Shown here: in pieces, positions 10,130 through 17,556 of the stretch
How positions within the stretch are numbered: the first letter of the stretch is position 1
Layout of the letters: each line of letters begins with the position of its first letter
Assembly: GCF_019880545.1 (NCBI RefSeq)
Contig: NZ_JAINVW010000001.1
Span: 930,001 to 994,000, forward strand
Length of the DNA stretch: 64,000 nt
Direction of reading: 5' to 3'
DNA from: Flagellimonas meishanensis
Lineage (GTDB): Bacteria; Bacteroidota; Bacteroidia; Flavobacteriales; Flavobacteriaceae
The notes under the pieces: generated by a model
The model's input: the letters and a program-made list of their open reading frames with translations, nothing else
What the model was told of the DNA's origin: nothing
Database searches by the model: none
Position numbers and translations under genes: made by a program

Positions 10130-10285
10130 TTATCCTCCCTGTCTGATTTTTGAATATTTATTGGATGCCGTGTTGGGTGGCAAAATGTGTTTTCCATCCT
10201 TGTTCTGGGCTACATTTTGCGTATTTTTTATTGAGGAGCATCCAAAAATAGAAATAACGAATAAAAGAGCTACTATTTTTTTCAT
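10130..10285 (-). CDS. 51-residue lipoprotein
   Basis: This short minus-strand frame begins ATG at 10285 and stops TAA at 10130-10132. It starts MKKIVALLFVISIFGCSS, a textbook signal peptide with lipobox IFGC giving an N-terminal lipidated Cys at residue 16. The mature part is only about 36 residues, polar, ending ASNKYSKIRQGG. A TATTTTTG -7 element lies 22 nt upstream (10314-10307) and a strong hairpin follows the stop, so it looks like an independent unit. I do not recognise the family. The complete signal peptide, promoter and terminator make it more credible than a chance frame of this size. Confidence 0.65.
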   Translation of the reverse strand: MKKIVALLFVISIFGCSSIKNTQNVAQNKDGKHILPPNTASNKYSKIRQGG

Positions 10286-10306
10286 ATCGACAAATTTAGG
10301 CTACAT

Positions 10307-10314
10307 CAAAAATA
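10307..10314 (-). promoter_or_regulatory. -7 element of the small lipoprotein gene
   Basis: TATTTTTG on the minus strand matches the Bacteroidota consensus TAnnTTTG; a TTG lies about 18 nt further upstream as a possible -33 element. The implied start is near 10303, leaving an 18-nt leader. A second match, TAAATTTG (10298-10291), would give an almost leaderless transcript and is less likely. Confidence 0.45.
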
Positions 10315-10522
10315 GTGAGGAAAATGGGATAACAAGCATAAAAAAGTATTAATATTTCTTATTGCGGTATTGCAGAATGGTCTCCAAAATTGGAGTTTCA
10401 AATGGTTTGTTCGCTTTGTGGAATGCAATTTTGACCGGTGCCCGAAGCACTACATGGGTTTGAAAAACACAATACGTCCTTTGGATCTAAATAAGTACCT
10501 TAGAAGTGCAATAGTCTTTATT

Positions 10523-11155
10523 ATGGTGGAAGAGTTGTACACAACATTCAATGATCAGTTTGAAATGGAACTGGTAGAGGAAATCGCGTCCATTGGAAAA
10601 TTTATAGAGGTGAAGGAGGGCGAAATCCTTATGGACATTGGTAATTACATTAGGTCCATACCTCTGCTGCTATCCGGGGCAATAAAGGTGCTCCGAGAGG
10701 ATGATGAGGGGGATGAATTACTGCTGTATTATTTGGAGGAAGGTGATACGTGCTCCGTTACCATGGCATGTTGTATGGGACACACCAAGAGTGAGATAAG
10801 GGCAATTGCCGAGACAGATTCCAGGTTGGTGATGGTACCGGTCCAAAAGATGGAGGAGTGGATGGGCAAGTACAAGGGATGGCGAAAGTTTGTTCTGGAA
10901 AGCTATCACAACAAACTGAACGAGTTATTGCAGACCGTGGACAGTATCGCTTTTAAGAATCTGGATCAACGATTGGTGGAGTATCTAAAACGAAAAATGC
11001 AGGTAACCAACGACAACCTTATCCGAAACACCCACCAAGAAATTGCGTATGACCTTCATACCTCCCGGGTGGTGATCTCTAGGCTGCTCAAAAAATTGGA
11101 GAACATGAAAAAATTGAAATTGCACAGAAACCATATCCAGATTCTGGACCTGTAA
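10523..11155 (+). CDS. Crp/Fnr-family transcription regulator
   Basis: Start ATG at 10523 (MVEELYTTF) gives 210 residues, the usual Crp/Fnr size; the frame stays open upstream but that part is not domain-like. An N-terminal cyclic-nucleotide-binding beta-roll (EGEILMDIGNYIRSIPLLLSGAIKV, shown here only as its region near residues 32-60) is followed by a long dimer helix and a C-terminal winged helix: THQEIAYDLHTSRVVISRLL, with the recognition helix around SRVVISRL. There is no N-terminal Fnr-type Cys cluster; two adjacent Cys (ACCMG) sit inside the beta-roll. It immediately precedes the sulfur genes, and dyads with Crp/Fnr 5-4-5 spacing sit at their promoters, so it is the likely activator. 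The signal (sulfide, persulfide, redox) is unknown. Confidence 0.88.
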   Translation: MVEELYTTFNDQFEMELVEEIASIGKFIEVKEGEILMDIGNYIRSIPLLLSGAIKVLREDDEGDELLLYYLEEGDTCSVTMACCMGHTKSEIRAIAETDSRLVMVPVQKMEEWMGKYKGWRKFVLESYHNKLNELLQTVDSIAFKNLDQRLVEYLKRKMQVTNDNLIRNTHQEIAYDLHTSRVVISRLLKKLENMKKLKLHRNHIQILDL

Positions 11156-11159
11156 GTAT

Positions 11160-11203
11160 GTGCCCATGGTTACACTGAAATCACAATAGGAACCCTATTT
11201 TTG
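11160..11203 (+). promoter_or_regulatory. SulP promoter with Crp/Fnr-type operator
   Basis: Dyad GTGCC-CATG-GTTAC (11160-11173; two mismatches in the left half) is centred 29.5 bp before the first T of -7 element TATTTTTG (11196-11203). The spacing is identical at the four other promoters of the cluster. The predicted start is near 11207, only about 11 nt before the SulP ATG. Confidence 0.6.
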
Positions 11204-11217
11204 TAAAAAACCCTTGC

Positions 11218-12951
11218 ATGCTCAAAAGGTTTTTCCCGTTTACGACTTGGATAGTCAACTATAATAGGACCTCCCTATATGGCGACCTTGTTGCAGGCGC
11301 AACTTTGGGGGTCATGCTGGTACCTCAGGGAATGGCATACGCCATGATTGCGGGCATGCCTCCAATATATGGACTTTACGCCGCCTTGGTACCGCAGTGT
11401 GTCTATGCCCTTACAGGTACATCCAGGCAATTGGGTGTGGGACCCGTTGCCCTGGACTCCCTTTTAGTGGCTGCCGGTATTGGGGCTTTGCAATTGAGTG
11501 GGATCACGGAATATGTTTCGGTGGTGCTCTTTTTGACCTTGTTGATAGGTGGCCTTCAGCTCCTGCTGGGATTTCTGAAAATGGGCTTCTTCATTAATTT
11601 TCTTTCCAAGCCGGTGATCAGCGGGTTCACTTCCGCAGCAGCCATTGTTATAGGCTTGGGTCAACTCAAACATGTTTTGGGAGTGGAGCTATCCCAATCC
11701 AGTAAGATCCATCAGCTAGTGGGCAATCTTTTCGGAAATATGGGAGATATAAATCCCCAGACGCTCATCATGGGCCTTGCAAGCGTGATGGTGATACTCA
11801 TTTTGAGAAAGATACATAAGAAAATACCTACAGCCCTATTGGTGGTCATCGTGGGAATTTTGGCCGTTACACTGTTTCAATTGGATGACGTGGGCATCCA
11901 AATTGTAGGGGATGTCCCCAAGGGATTGCCTGCATTTCATGTACCCCCGATACGAACCGATTTGCTCGGACAGCTCGTTCCGCTGGCCATGACGGTAGCC
12001 CTCTTTGGATTTATGGAGTCCATCTCCATAGCAAAGACGGTCGAGGAAAAACATCCGGAATATGAACTTGATGCCAACCAAGAATTACGGGCTTTGGGAC
12101 TCTCCAACCTTCTAGGGTCTTTTTTTCAATCATTTCCCGTATCAGGAAGCTTTTCCAGAACGGCAATAAATGAAGAGGCTGGCGCAAAAACGGCCATGTC
12201 ATTGGTTTTCAGCTCCGTGTTCATAGCCATAGTCCTGTTATTCTTGACCCCATTGTTCCATAACTTGCCCAATGCCGTTTTGGGAGCGATTATCATGGTA
12301 TCGGTTTTTGGGTTGATAGACATAGCATACCCCATTCAGCTTTTTAAGAACAGAAAGGATGAATTCTTCTTGTTGATCGCCACCTTTATAATGACACTGT
12401 TCATCGGATTGATTGAGGGAATCGTGCTTGGTGCGCTGTTGTCCCTTTTGCTGTTGGTCTATCGAAGCTCCAAGCCCCACATTGCCATTTTGGGACGGAT
12501 CAAGGGCACCAATTACTTTAAGAACATAAATCGGTTCGCTGAGGACGTTGAAGTGGACAGGGACAAGTTGATTTTGAGGTTCGATGCCCAACTCTACTTT
12601 GGCAACAAGGATTACTTCAAAAAAGAGCTCTACAAAGAAATAGCCAAAAAGGGCCCTGAACTCCGGTATGTGATCCTGAATGCCGAGGCCATAAACTATA
12701 TAGACAGCACTGCCACTGTGATGTTGGAGCGGTTGATCATGGATCTAAGGGAAAAGGGCATTGAACTTCTGGTCGCCGGGGCCATTGGACCCACAAGGGA
12801 CATTCTACACAGCAGTGGACTAATTCATATTTTGGGAGCGCAAAATCTTTTTGTACAGACCTTTGAGGCTGTGGATTGCTGTTCTGATCACAAAGAAAGA
12901 AGCAGTATTCAAAAAAAAGTGTCCCTTCAGGCCAAAAATAGGACTTTGTAA
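11218..12951 (+). CDS. SulP-family anion transporter with STAS domain
   Basis: 577 residues, typical for bacterial SulP. The N-terminal signature is DLVAGATLGVMLVPQGMAYA followed by GLYAALVPQ; about 10-14 membrane segments run to residue ~425, and a cytoplasmic STAS domain at ~445-560 contains YIDSTATVMLERL. SulP proteins move sulfate, bicarbonate or other oxyanions. Among sulfur-oxidation genes it may export sulfate or sulfite made by the sulfite dehydrogenase, or import substrate; direction cannot be read from sequence. The next operator overlaps its stop codon. Confidence 0.9.
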   Translation: MLKRFFPFTTWIVNYNRTSLYGDLVAGATLGVMLVPQGMAYAMIAGMPPIYGLYAALVPQCVYALTGTSRQLGVGPVALDSLLVAAGIGALQLSGITEYVSVVLFLTLLIGGLQLLLGFLKMGFFINFLSKPVISGFTSAAAIVIGLGQLKHVLGVELSQSSKIHQLVGNLFGNMGDINPQTLIMGLASVMVILILRKIHKKIPTALLVVIVGILAVTLFQLDDVGIQIVGDVPKGLPAFHVPPIRTDLLGQLVPLAMTVALFGFMESISIAKTVEEKHPEYELDANQELRALGLSNLLGSFFQSFPVSGSFSRTAINEEAGAKTAMSLVFSSVFIAIVLLFLTPLFHNLPNAVLGAIIMVSVFGLIDIAYPIQLFKNRKDEFFLLIATFIMTLFIGLIEGIVLGALLSLLLLVYRSSKPHIAILGRIKGTNYFKNINRFAEDVEVDRDKLILRFDAQLYFGNKDYFKKELYKEIAKKGPELRYVILNAEAINYIDSTATVMLERLIMDLREKGIELLVAGAIGPTRDILHSSGLIHILGAQNLFVQTFEAVDCCSDHKERSSIQKKVSLQAKNRTL

Positions 12952-12991
12952 CTTTGGTGACCGAGCAAAGCTTTTGGCTGTGCTATCTTTG
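12948..12991 (+). promoter_or_regulatory. Persulfide dioxygenase operon promoter with Crp/Fnr-type operator
   Basis: Dyad GTAAC-TTTG-GTGAC (12948-12961; one mismatch from perfect symmetry) overlaps the SulP stop codon. The -7 element TATCTTTG is at 12984-12991. Dyad centre 12954.5 to the first T is 29.5 bp, placing the site near -41 from a start around 12995, as in class II activation. Confidence 0.65.
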
Positions 12992-13010
12992 AAAAAAAAA
13001 TTAAGGAAAG

Positions 13011-14420
13011 ATGAAAATTGAACAGATATACACAGGATGTTTGGCCCAGGGAGCCTATTATATTGAAAGCGAGGGAGAGGTGGCCATAATTGACCCATTG
13101 CGCGAGGTACAGCCCTACATCAAAAAGGCTGCGGATAACAAGGCAACCATCAAGTATATTTTTGAGACGCATTTCCATGCCGATTTTGTAAGTGGGCACG
13201 TAACGCTTTCAAAGGAGACCGGGGCACCCATCATCTATGGACCCAATGCCAATCCATCCTATGAGGCCATTATTGCCGAGGATGGGCAGGAGTTCCAGTT
13301 GGGGAAGGTTACCATCAAGGTATTGCACACACCAGGGCACACCATGGAAAGCACTACGTATCTTTTAAGGGATGAAACGGGAAAAGACCACGCAATCTTT
13401 AGTGGGGATACCCTTTTCCTGGGTGATGTGGGCCGGCCCGATTTGGCACAAAAAGCCGCTGACATGACCCAAGAAGAGCTGGCAGGCACATTATATGACA
13501 GCCTTCGGAACAAGATCATGCCATTGGCAGATGACGTTATCGTATACCCTGCACATGGGGCCGGATCCGCCTGTGGAAAGAACATGATGAAGGAAACCGT
13601 GGATACCCTGGGCAATCAGAAAAAGATGAACTACGCACTTCGTGCCGATATGACCAAGGCAGAGTTCATCAAAGAAGTGACGGAAGGGCTGCTGCCACCA
13701 CCACAGTATTTCCCACTGAACGTAAAAATGAATCGAGAGGGCTACGAAGATATAGACGCCGTATTGGAAAGAGGTACCCAGGCCCTTGGTCCGGATGCCT
13801 TTGAGGTGGCGGCCAATGAAACAGGGGCTGTGGTCCTGGATGTGAGACACCAGGATGATTTTGCCAAAGGACACGTACCAAGGTCTATTTTCATCGGGTT
13901 GGGAGGAAGTTTTGCCCCATGGGTAGGCTCACTGATCGCCGATGTAAAACAGCCCATACTTTTGATCGCCCCTAAGGGCAGGGAAGAGGAAGCCATAACC
14001 AGACTTTCCAGAGTTGGGTTTGATGGCACTATTGGCTATTTGGACGGAGGCATCGAGGCCTGGAAAAAGGCCAATAAGGAAGTGGATACCGTGGAAAGCA
14101 TCAATGCCGGAGAATTCAAGAGCCGATTGGAACATAAAGTTCAAGTGTTTGATGTTAGAAAAGAACCCGAGTACTTGGCCGAACACGTGGAAGATGCCAA
14201 GCTGGCCCCATTGGACTATATCAATGACCATTTATCCGAATTTCCAGAGAAAGAAACCTTTTATGTGCATTGCGCAGGGGGCTATCGCAGTATGATTGCC
14301 GCATCCATTCTCAAAAGTAGGGGAATCCACAACTTGGTGGATGTCGCCGGGGGATTCAAGGCAATCAAAGAAGTTGGTATTCCGGTTACGGATTATGTAT
14401 GCCCCACAACACTGAAATAA
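13011..14420 (+). CDS. Metallo-beta-lactamase / double-rhodanese fusion (persulfide dioxygenase-like)
   Basis: 469 residues. The N-terminal hydrolase fold carries metal ligands in THFHADFVSGH (residues 53-63), HTPGHTME, FSGDTLFLGDVGRPDL and YPAHGAGSACG, as in ETHE1/CstB-type persulfide dioxygenases; the residue after the Asp of HxHxD is Phe rather than His. Two rhodanese domains follow. The first (VLDVRHQDDFAKGHVP) has IAPKGRE where a catalytic Cys would be, so it is probably inactive; the second (VFDVRKEPEYLAEHV) has the loop CAGGYRS with an intact Cys. Likely reaction: oxidation of a glutathione or low-molecular-weight persulfide to sulfite, with sulfur transfer by the second rhodanese. It heads an operon with two small rhodaneses and has its own operator. 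Confidence 0.87.
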   Translation: MKIEQIYTGCLAQGAYYIESEGEVAIIDPLREVQPYIKKAADNKATIKYIFETHFHADFVSGHVTLSKETGAPIIYGPNANPSYEAIIAEDGQEFQLGKVTIKVLHTPGHTMESTTYLLRDETGKDHAIFSGDTLFLGDVGRPDLAQKAADMTQEELAGTLYDSLRNKIMPLADDVIVYPAHGAGSACGKNMMKETVDTLGNQKKMNYALRADMTKAEFIKEVTEGLLPPPQYFPLNVKMNREGYEDIDAVLERGTQALGPDAFEVAANETGAVVLDVRHQDDFAKGHVPRSIFIGLGGSFAPWVGSLIADVKQPILLIAPKGREEEAITRLSRVGFDGTIGYLDGGIEAWKKANKEVDTVESINAGEFKSRLEHKVQVFDVRKEPEYLAEHVEDAKLAPLDYINDHLSEFPEKETFYVHCAGGYRSMIAASILKSRGIHNLVDVAGGFKAIKEVGIPVTDYVCPTTLK

Positions 14421-14427
14421 ATTTCAA

Positions 14428-14808
14428 ATGAAGCGAAAGGGAATATCATTGCTCTTTGGGTTGATCTTTTTGATGACGGCCTGCTGCAGGACCAAAACAG
14501 AGGAAGTTGTTCAAAATGTGGACAAGAACACCATACAGACGGAGGTGATTGGAAAGGAAGTGCAACTGGTGGATGTGAGAACCGCCCAAGAGTATTCGGA
14601 AGGTCGTATTGACGATGCGGTCAATTTTGATGTGAATGGAGAATTCTTTATGGAGCAAATAGGGACATTGGACAAGACCAAGCCCGTATATCTTTATTGC
14701 AAGATGGGAGGACGGAGCAGTAAAGCCGCGGAAATCCTAAAAAATGAAGGATTCAAGGAAATCTATAATTATACGGGAGGATACAATGATTGGAGCTCCA
14801 AGGATTAA
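14428..14808 (+). CDS. Rhodanese-domain lipoprotein
   Basis: 126 residues. A signal peptide with lipobox LMTAC predicts an envelope lipoprotein. A single rhodanese domain (LVDVRTAQEYSEGRI) ends with active-site loop CKMGGRSS, so the catalytic Cys is present. Seven nt after the MBL-rhodanese stop, hence the same transcript. It probably handles sulfane sulfur in the periplasm, where the sulfite dehydrogenase also acts; the actual substrate is unknown. Confidence 0.85.
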   Translation: MKRKGISLLFGLIFLMTACCRTKTEEVVQNVDKNTIQTEVIGKEVQLVDVRTAQEYSEGRIDDAVNFDVNGEFFMEQIGTLDKTKPVYLYCKMGGRSSKAAEILKNEGFKEIYNYTGGYNDWSSKD

Positions 14809-14871
14809 GCCCATCGCAAAATCGAAGGAATGGAATAGGGAACATTTCTCAGAAAACAAAACCCAAACACT

Positions 14872-15213
14872 ATGGCGTTACTAGATTTCTTATTCAGGAA
14901 ATCCACGGATTCAGAGTCCATCAAAATATTAGATCCAGAAACATATAAAAAAGCCATCGCAAAACCCAAGGTGCAGTTGGTGGATGTGAGAACGGCAAGG
15001 GAGTTCAACGCTGGACACATCAAGGGCGCCCAGAACATGGATTTTTTTCAAAGGTCAACTTTTGAAGCCGGTTTCTCCAAAATGGACAAGTCCCAACCGG
15101 TTTATCTGTACTGTCAATCTGGAAACCGAAGCCAAAAGGCCGCTAAGAGGCTCTTACGCATGGGTTTTACCGAAGTATTGGATTTAAAAGGGGGCTATAA
15201 GGCCTGGAAATAA
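14872..15213 (+). CDS. Cytoplasmic single-domain rhodanese
   Basis: 113 residues, no signal peptide. It contains LVDVRTAREFNAGHIKGA and the catalytic loop CQSGNRSQKA with an intact Cys. It is the third gene of the plus-strand rhodanese run, 63 nt after the lipoprotein, and is probably its cytoplasmic counterpart, passing sulfane sulfur to or from the persulfide dioxygenase. Convergent with the fatty-acid hydroxylase-like gene 36 nt on. Confidence 0.87.
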   Translation: MALLDFLFRKSTDSESIKILDPETYKKAIAKPKVQLVDVRTAREFNAGHIKGAQNMDFFQRSTFEAGFSKMDKSQPVYLYCQSGNRSQKAAKRLLRMGFTEVLDLKGGYKAWK

Positions 15214-15249
15214 GGCATACATACCACTTAAACCCCTTCAGGCTTAATT

Positions 15250-16122
15250 TCATCTTTTCTTGCGGAACCCGTAGATCACTTGGCCCCAAAATCCTTTGGG
15301 CATGGTTTCATCCCCGGGATATCCCAATTCAATGGTCCCACTGTCTTCAGGCACGTAATTGGTCTTAAAAATATAATCCCAAAGGCTAAGGCTTATTCCA
15401 AAATTGACTCCGTATGTTCCTTTTGGCAATACGTAGGAATGATGGTACAGGTGCATCACCGGATTGTTGAAGACATACTTCAAGGGTCCCCAGGTTATTT
15501 TTATGTTGGAATGGTTCAAGTGCCCTATGGCTATGGCCACAAAATGGACGATGTAGGCCTGCTCCGGTTCAAACCCGCCCAGCAGCATCACCCCAAACGT
15601 TTTTAAGGGCTTATAAAATATATTCTCCATCCAATGGTACCGCAAATGTGCGGCAAAGCCCATTTCCTTTACACTATGGTGCACTTGGTGAAATTTCCAA
15701 AGGAATTTGTATCTGTGTAGCAGCACGTGGGTGAACCACTGGACAAAATCAAGGATAATGAAGAAGACCAGCAACTGTGCCCAGGTCGGTAACGTGGTCA
15801 CATTGATTATGGCCAAGCTTTTGGCGGTGATGCCGATATCGGAAAAGAAAAGCCCCAATAGTTTGTAAACCCCACTGATGACTATCGCAAAAATGAAAAA
15901 GTTGAAATACATGTAAAAACCATCCAGCCAAAAATCTCTTCTGAATATGGATTGCTCCTTGCGCCAGGGGAAGACCATTTCCAAAATCCAGACCAAAAAT
16001 GATATTGCTGTAAGCCCCCAAAAATAGTTGGTGTACCATGGCACTTCAAACAAAATGGAATTCCAGGTCCATTCTGCCGTGTTTAAAAATGCATCTGCAA
16101 ATGCTCCCAAATATTTTTCCAT
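15250..16122 (-). CDS. Sterol desaturase / fatty-acid hydroxylase family membrane protein
   Basis: The start is set at 16122 (MEKYLGAFADAFLN), 2 nt after the sulfurtransferase stop; a longer frame would run into that gene. 290 residues with about four membrane helices and the family's di-iron histidine motifs: FTHVLLHRYKFLWKFHQVHH and HLYHHSY, plus HLNHSN. Such enzymes hydroxylate or desaturate lipids with O2. It is the last gene of the sulfite dehydrogenase operon, an unexpected partner. Flavobacteria make sulfonolipids, so lipid hydroxylation linked to sulfite metabolism is conceivable, but that is only inference. Confidence 0.85.
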   Translation of the reverse strand: MEKYLGAFADAFLNTAEWTWNSILFEVPWYTNYFWGLTAISFLVWILEMVFPWRKEQSIFRRDFWLDGFYMYFNFFIFAIVISGVYKLLGLFFSDIGITAKSLAIINVTTLPTWAQLLVFFIILDFVQWFTHVLLHRYKFLWKFHQVHHSVKEMGFAAHLRYHWMENIFYKPLKTFGVMLLGGFEPEQAYIVHFVAIAIGHLNHSNIKITWGPLKYVFNNPVMHLYHHSYVLPKGTYGVNFGISLSLWDYIFKTNYVPEDSGTIELGYPGDETMPKGFWGQVIYGFRKKR

Positions 16123-16124
16123 TA

Positions 16125-17102
16125 CTATTGATTTATCGTTGTTGCACTGTCTTTCTCTATTGGAAATGCTTCCATATGGCTCCACTCCACCCAGGAGCCA
16201 TCATAATTTTTAACGTTGGTATATCCCAATAATTCGGTGAGCACATAGGTGGTATGCGCAGATCGCACCCCGGAATGGCAATAGGTGATTATGGGATGGT
16301 CTTTTGACACCCCAAGCGCGCCATAAATGGTCTCCAACTCATTATAGGACTTGAACCTTTTGGTGTTGTGGTAGTCCACTGCTTCGGCCCAGTCGATGGA
16401 TTTACTCCCAGGAATTCTCCCCGCCCTAGCCGCGCCGCGCTTTTGCCGCTTGCCAGTAAACTCATCCTGCGTTCGGGCATCCAATAAAAGTACCGTACCG
16501 GGGTTGTTTAGGGCTTGCAGGACATTTTCCTTATCGGCATACAATTTCATGGAAGGTTTTTCAGAACCGAACTTAAAAATGGAAGGCTTAAACTCTGAAA
16601 TTGCATTCGTTACGGTCCCATCCAGAGCGAGCCAAGCATGCAGTCCTCCATTCAGCAGCTTTACAGTTTCAAAATCATAGTTCCGAAGTACCCACCAAAG
16701 CCGAGCCGCATCACAGGCACTGCGTTCATCATATACCACCAAAGTATCACTGGGTGCGATGCCAAGTTTGGAGAAAAGCAGGTTCACAGCTTCTTTTTTG
16801 GCCATCATGCCTTGGTACGGATAGGAATCATCTTCAATATCCGTCAGTTGTATGTTTATTGCGTTGGAAATATGCCCTTGTAAATAGTCTTCCTCTTTTC
16901 TGAAATCAATGATTTTGTAGTTGGAATATGCGGGTTTCTTCAGTAGTTCACTGGCATCAATGAGATGTTCTGTATTGAAGTACCCAACGACACCTGACGA
17001 AGTCGTCCCCACCGGTTCAGCCATATGCCTGTTTTTTTTGCACGATATGGTGAACACAACAAAAAATGCTATTAAACTAATCTTCCAGTACATACCACTC
17101 AA
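16125..17102 (-). CDS. Two-domain sulfurtransferase lipoprotein (SseA/TST-like)
   Basis: 325 residues from the first ATG; ATG at 17093 (MYWKISLIAFF) is equally possible. The signal peptide has lipobox FTISC. Two rhodanese domains follow: the N-terminal one (IIDFRKEEDYLQGHI; VYDERSACDAARLWW) is the non-catalytic type, and the C-terminal one has active-site loop CHSGVRSAHT, between CxGxxR of thiosulfate and 3-mercaptopyruvate sulfurtransferases. It overlaps the upstream cytochrome gene by 26 nt (17 nt if the second ATG is used) and is followed after 2 nt by the hydroxylase. Probably releases sulfite or transfers sulfur to cyanide or a thiol in the periplasm next to the sulfite dehydrogenase. 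Confidence 0.88.
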   Translation of the reverse strand: MSGMYWKISLIAFFVVFTISCKKNRHMAEPVGTTSSGVVGYFNTEHLIDASELLKKPAYSNYKIIDFRKEEDYLQGHISNAINIQLTDIEDDSYPYQGMMAKKEAVNLLFSKLGIAPSDTLVVYDERSACDAARLWWVLRNYDFETVKLLNGGLHAWLALDGTVTNAISEFKPSIFKFGSEKPSMKLYADKENVLQALNNPGTVLLLDARTQDEFTGKRQKRGAARAGRIPGSKSIDWAEAVDYHNTKRFKSYNELETIYGALGVSKDHPIITYCHSGVRSAHTTYVLTELLGYTNVKNYDGSWVEWSHMEAFPIEKDSATTINQ

Positions 17103-17556
17103 TAGCTGTCAAGTTTTGCCTTCTGCCTTTTTGCGTTGGGGCATAGTAGGTGGCCAAATAGTTGACAATGGGCTCCTGGTTGTTTCCAAGATCCCATAGG
17201 TTTTGGGTTTCCTGCATCCATCGGATGGTGGCTTCCCAACCTTCCTTGCTCATCCGGTTTTGCGTGACCAATTTGGCCGAATGACAGTTGGTGCAGTTGT
17301 TAACGACCAGCATCAGGCCCTCGCCTTCCACAAATCCCGTGCGCACGTGAATCCCATTTTCTATTTTGTCATAATCGTCCGTTTCACTGACCGAGGTATA
17401 TTCCTCCATTGCCTTCGGACTTTTGAAGGCAGAAAATGTAGGGTCGATGGTCAGGTATACCAAAAAGGCTCCCAAAACCGCAAATACTGCAAATATGGAG
17501 AGCATCATGCTATAAACGGCCCTTGCATTCTTCTTAAATTTCTCCGTGGGATCCAT
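17077..17556 (-). CDS. Membrane-anchored cytochrome c subunit of sulfite dehydrogenase
   Basis: 159 residues. An N-terminal membrane helix at about 15-36 leads to a periplasmic domain with one haem c site, CTNCH (residues 88-92), and Met residues that could be the sixth ligand further on (RMSKEGW, RWMQET). Its start overlaps the sulfite oxidase stop as TGATG, so translation is coupled. This is the SorB-like electron acceptor that passes electrons from the Mo subunit towards the respiratory chain. Confidence 0.87.
   Translation of the reverse strand: MDPTEKFKKNARAVYSMMLSIFAVFAVLGAFLVYLTIDPTFSAFKSPKAMEEYTSVSETDDYDKIENGIHVRTGFVEGEGLMLVVNNCTNCHSAKLVTQNRMSKEGWEATIRWMQETQNLWDLGNNQEPIVNYLATYYAPTQKGRRQNLTAIEWYVLED

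Noticed and set aside
9803..10153. 116-codon plus-strand frame
   Set aside because: Runs antisense to the terminase-like gene and through the terminator hairpin; composition is not protein-like.
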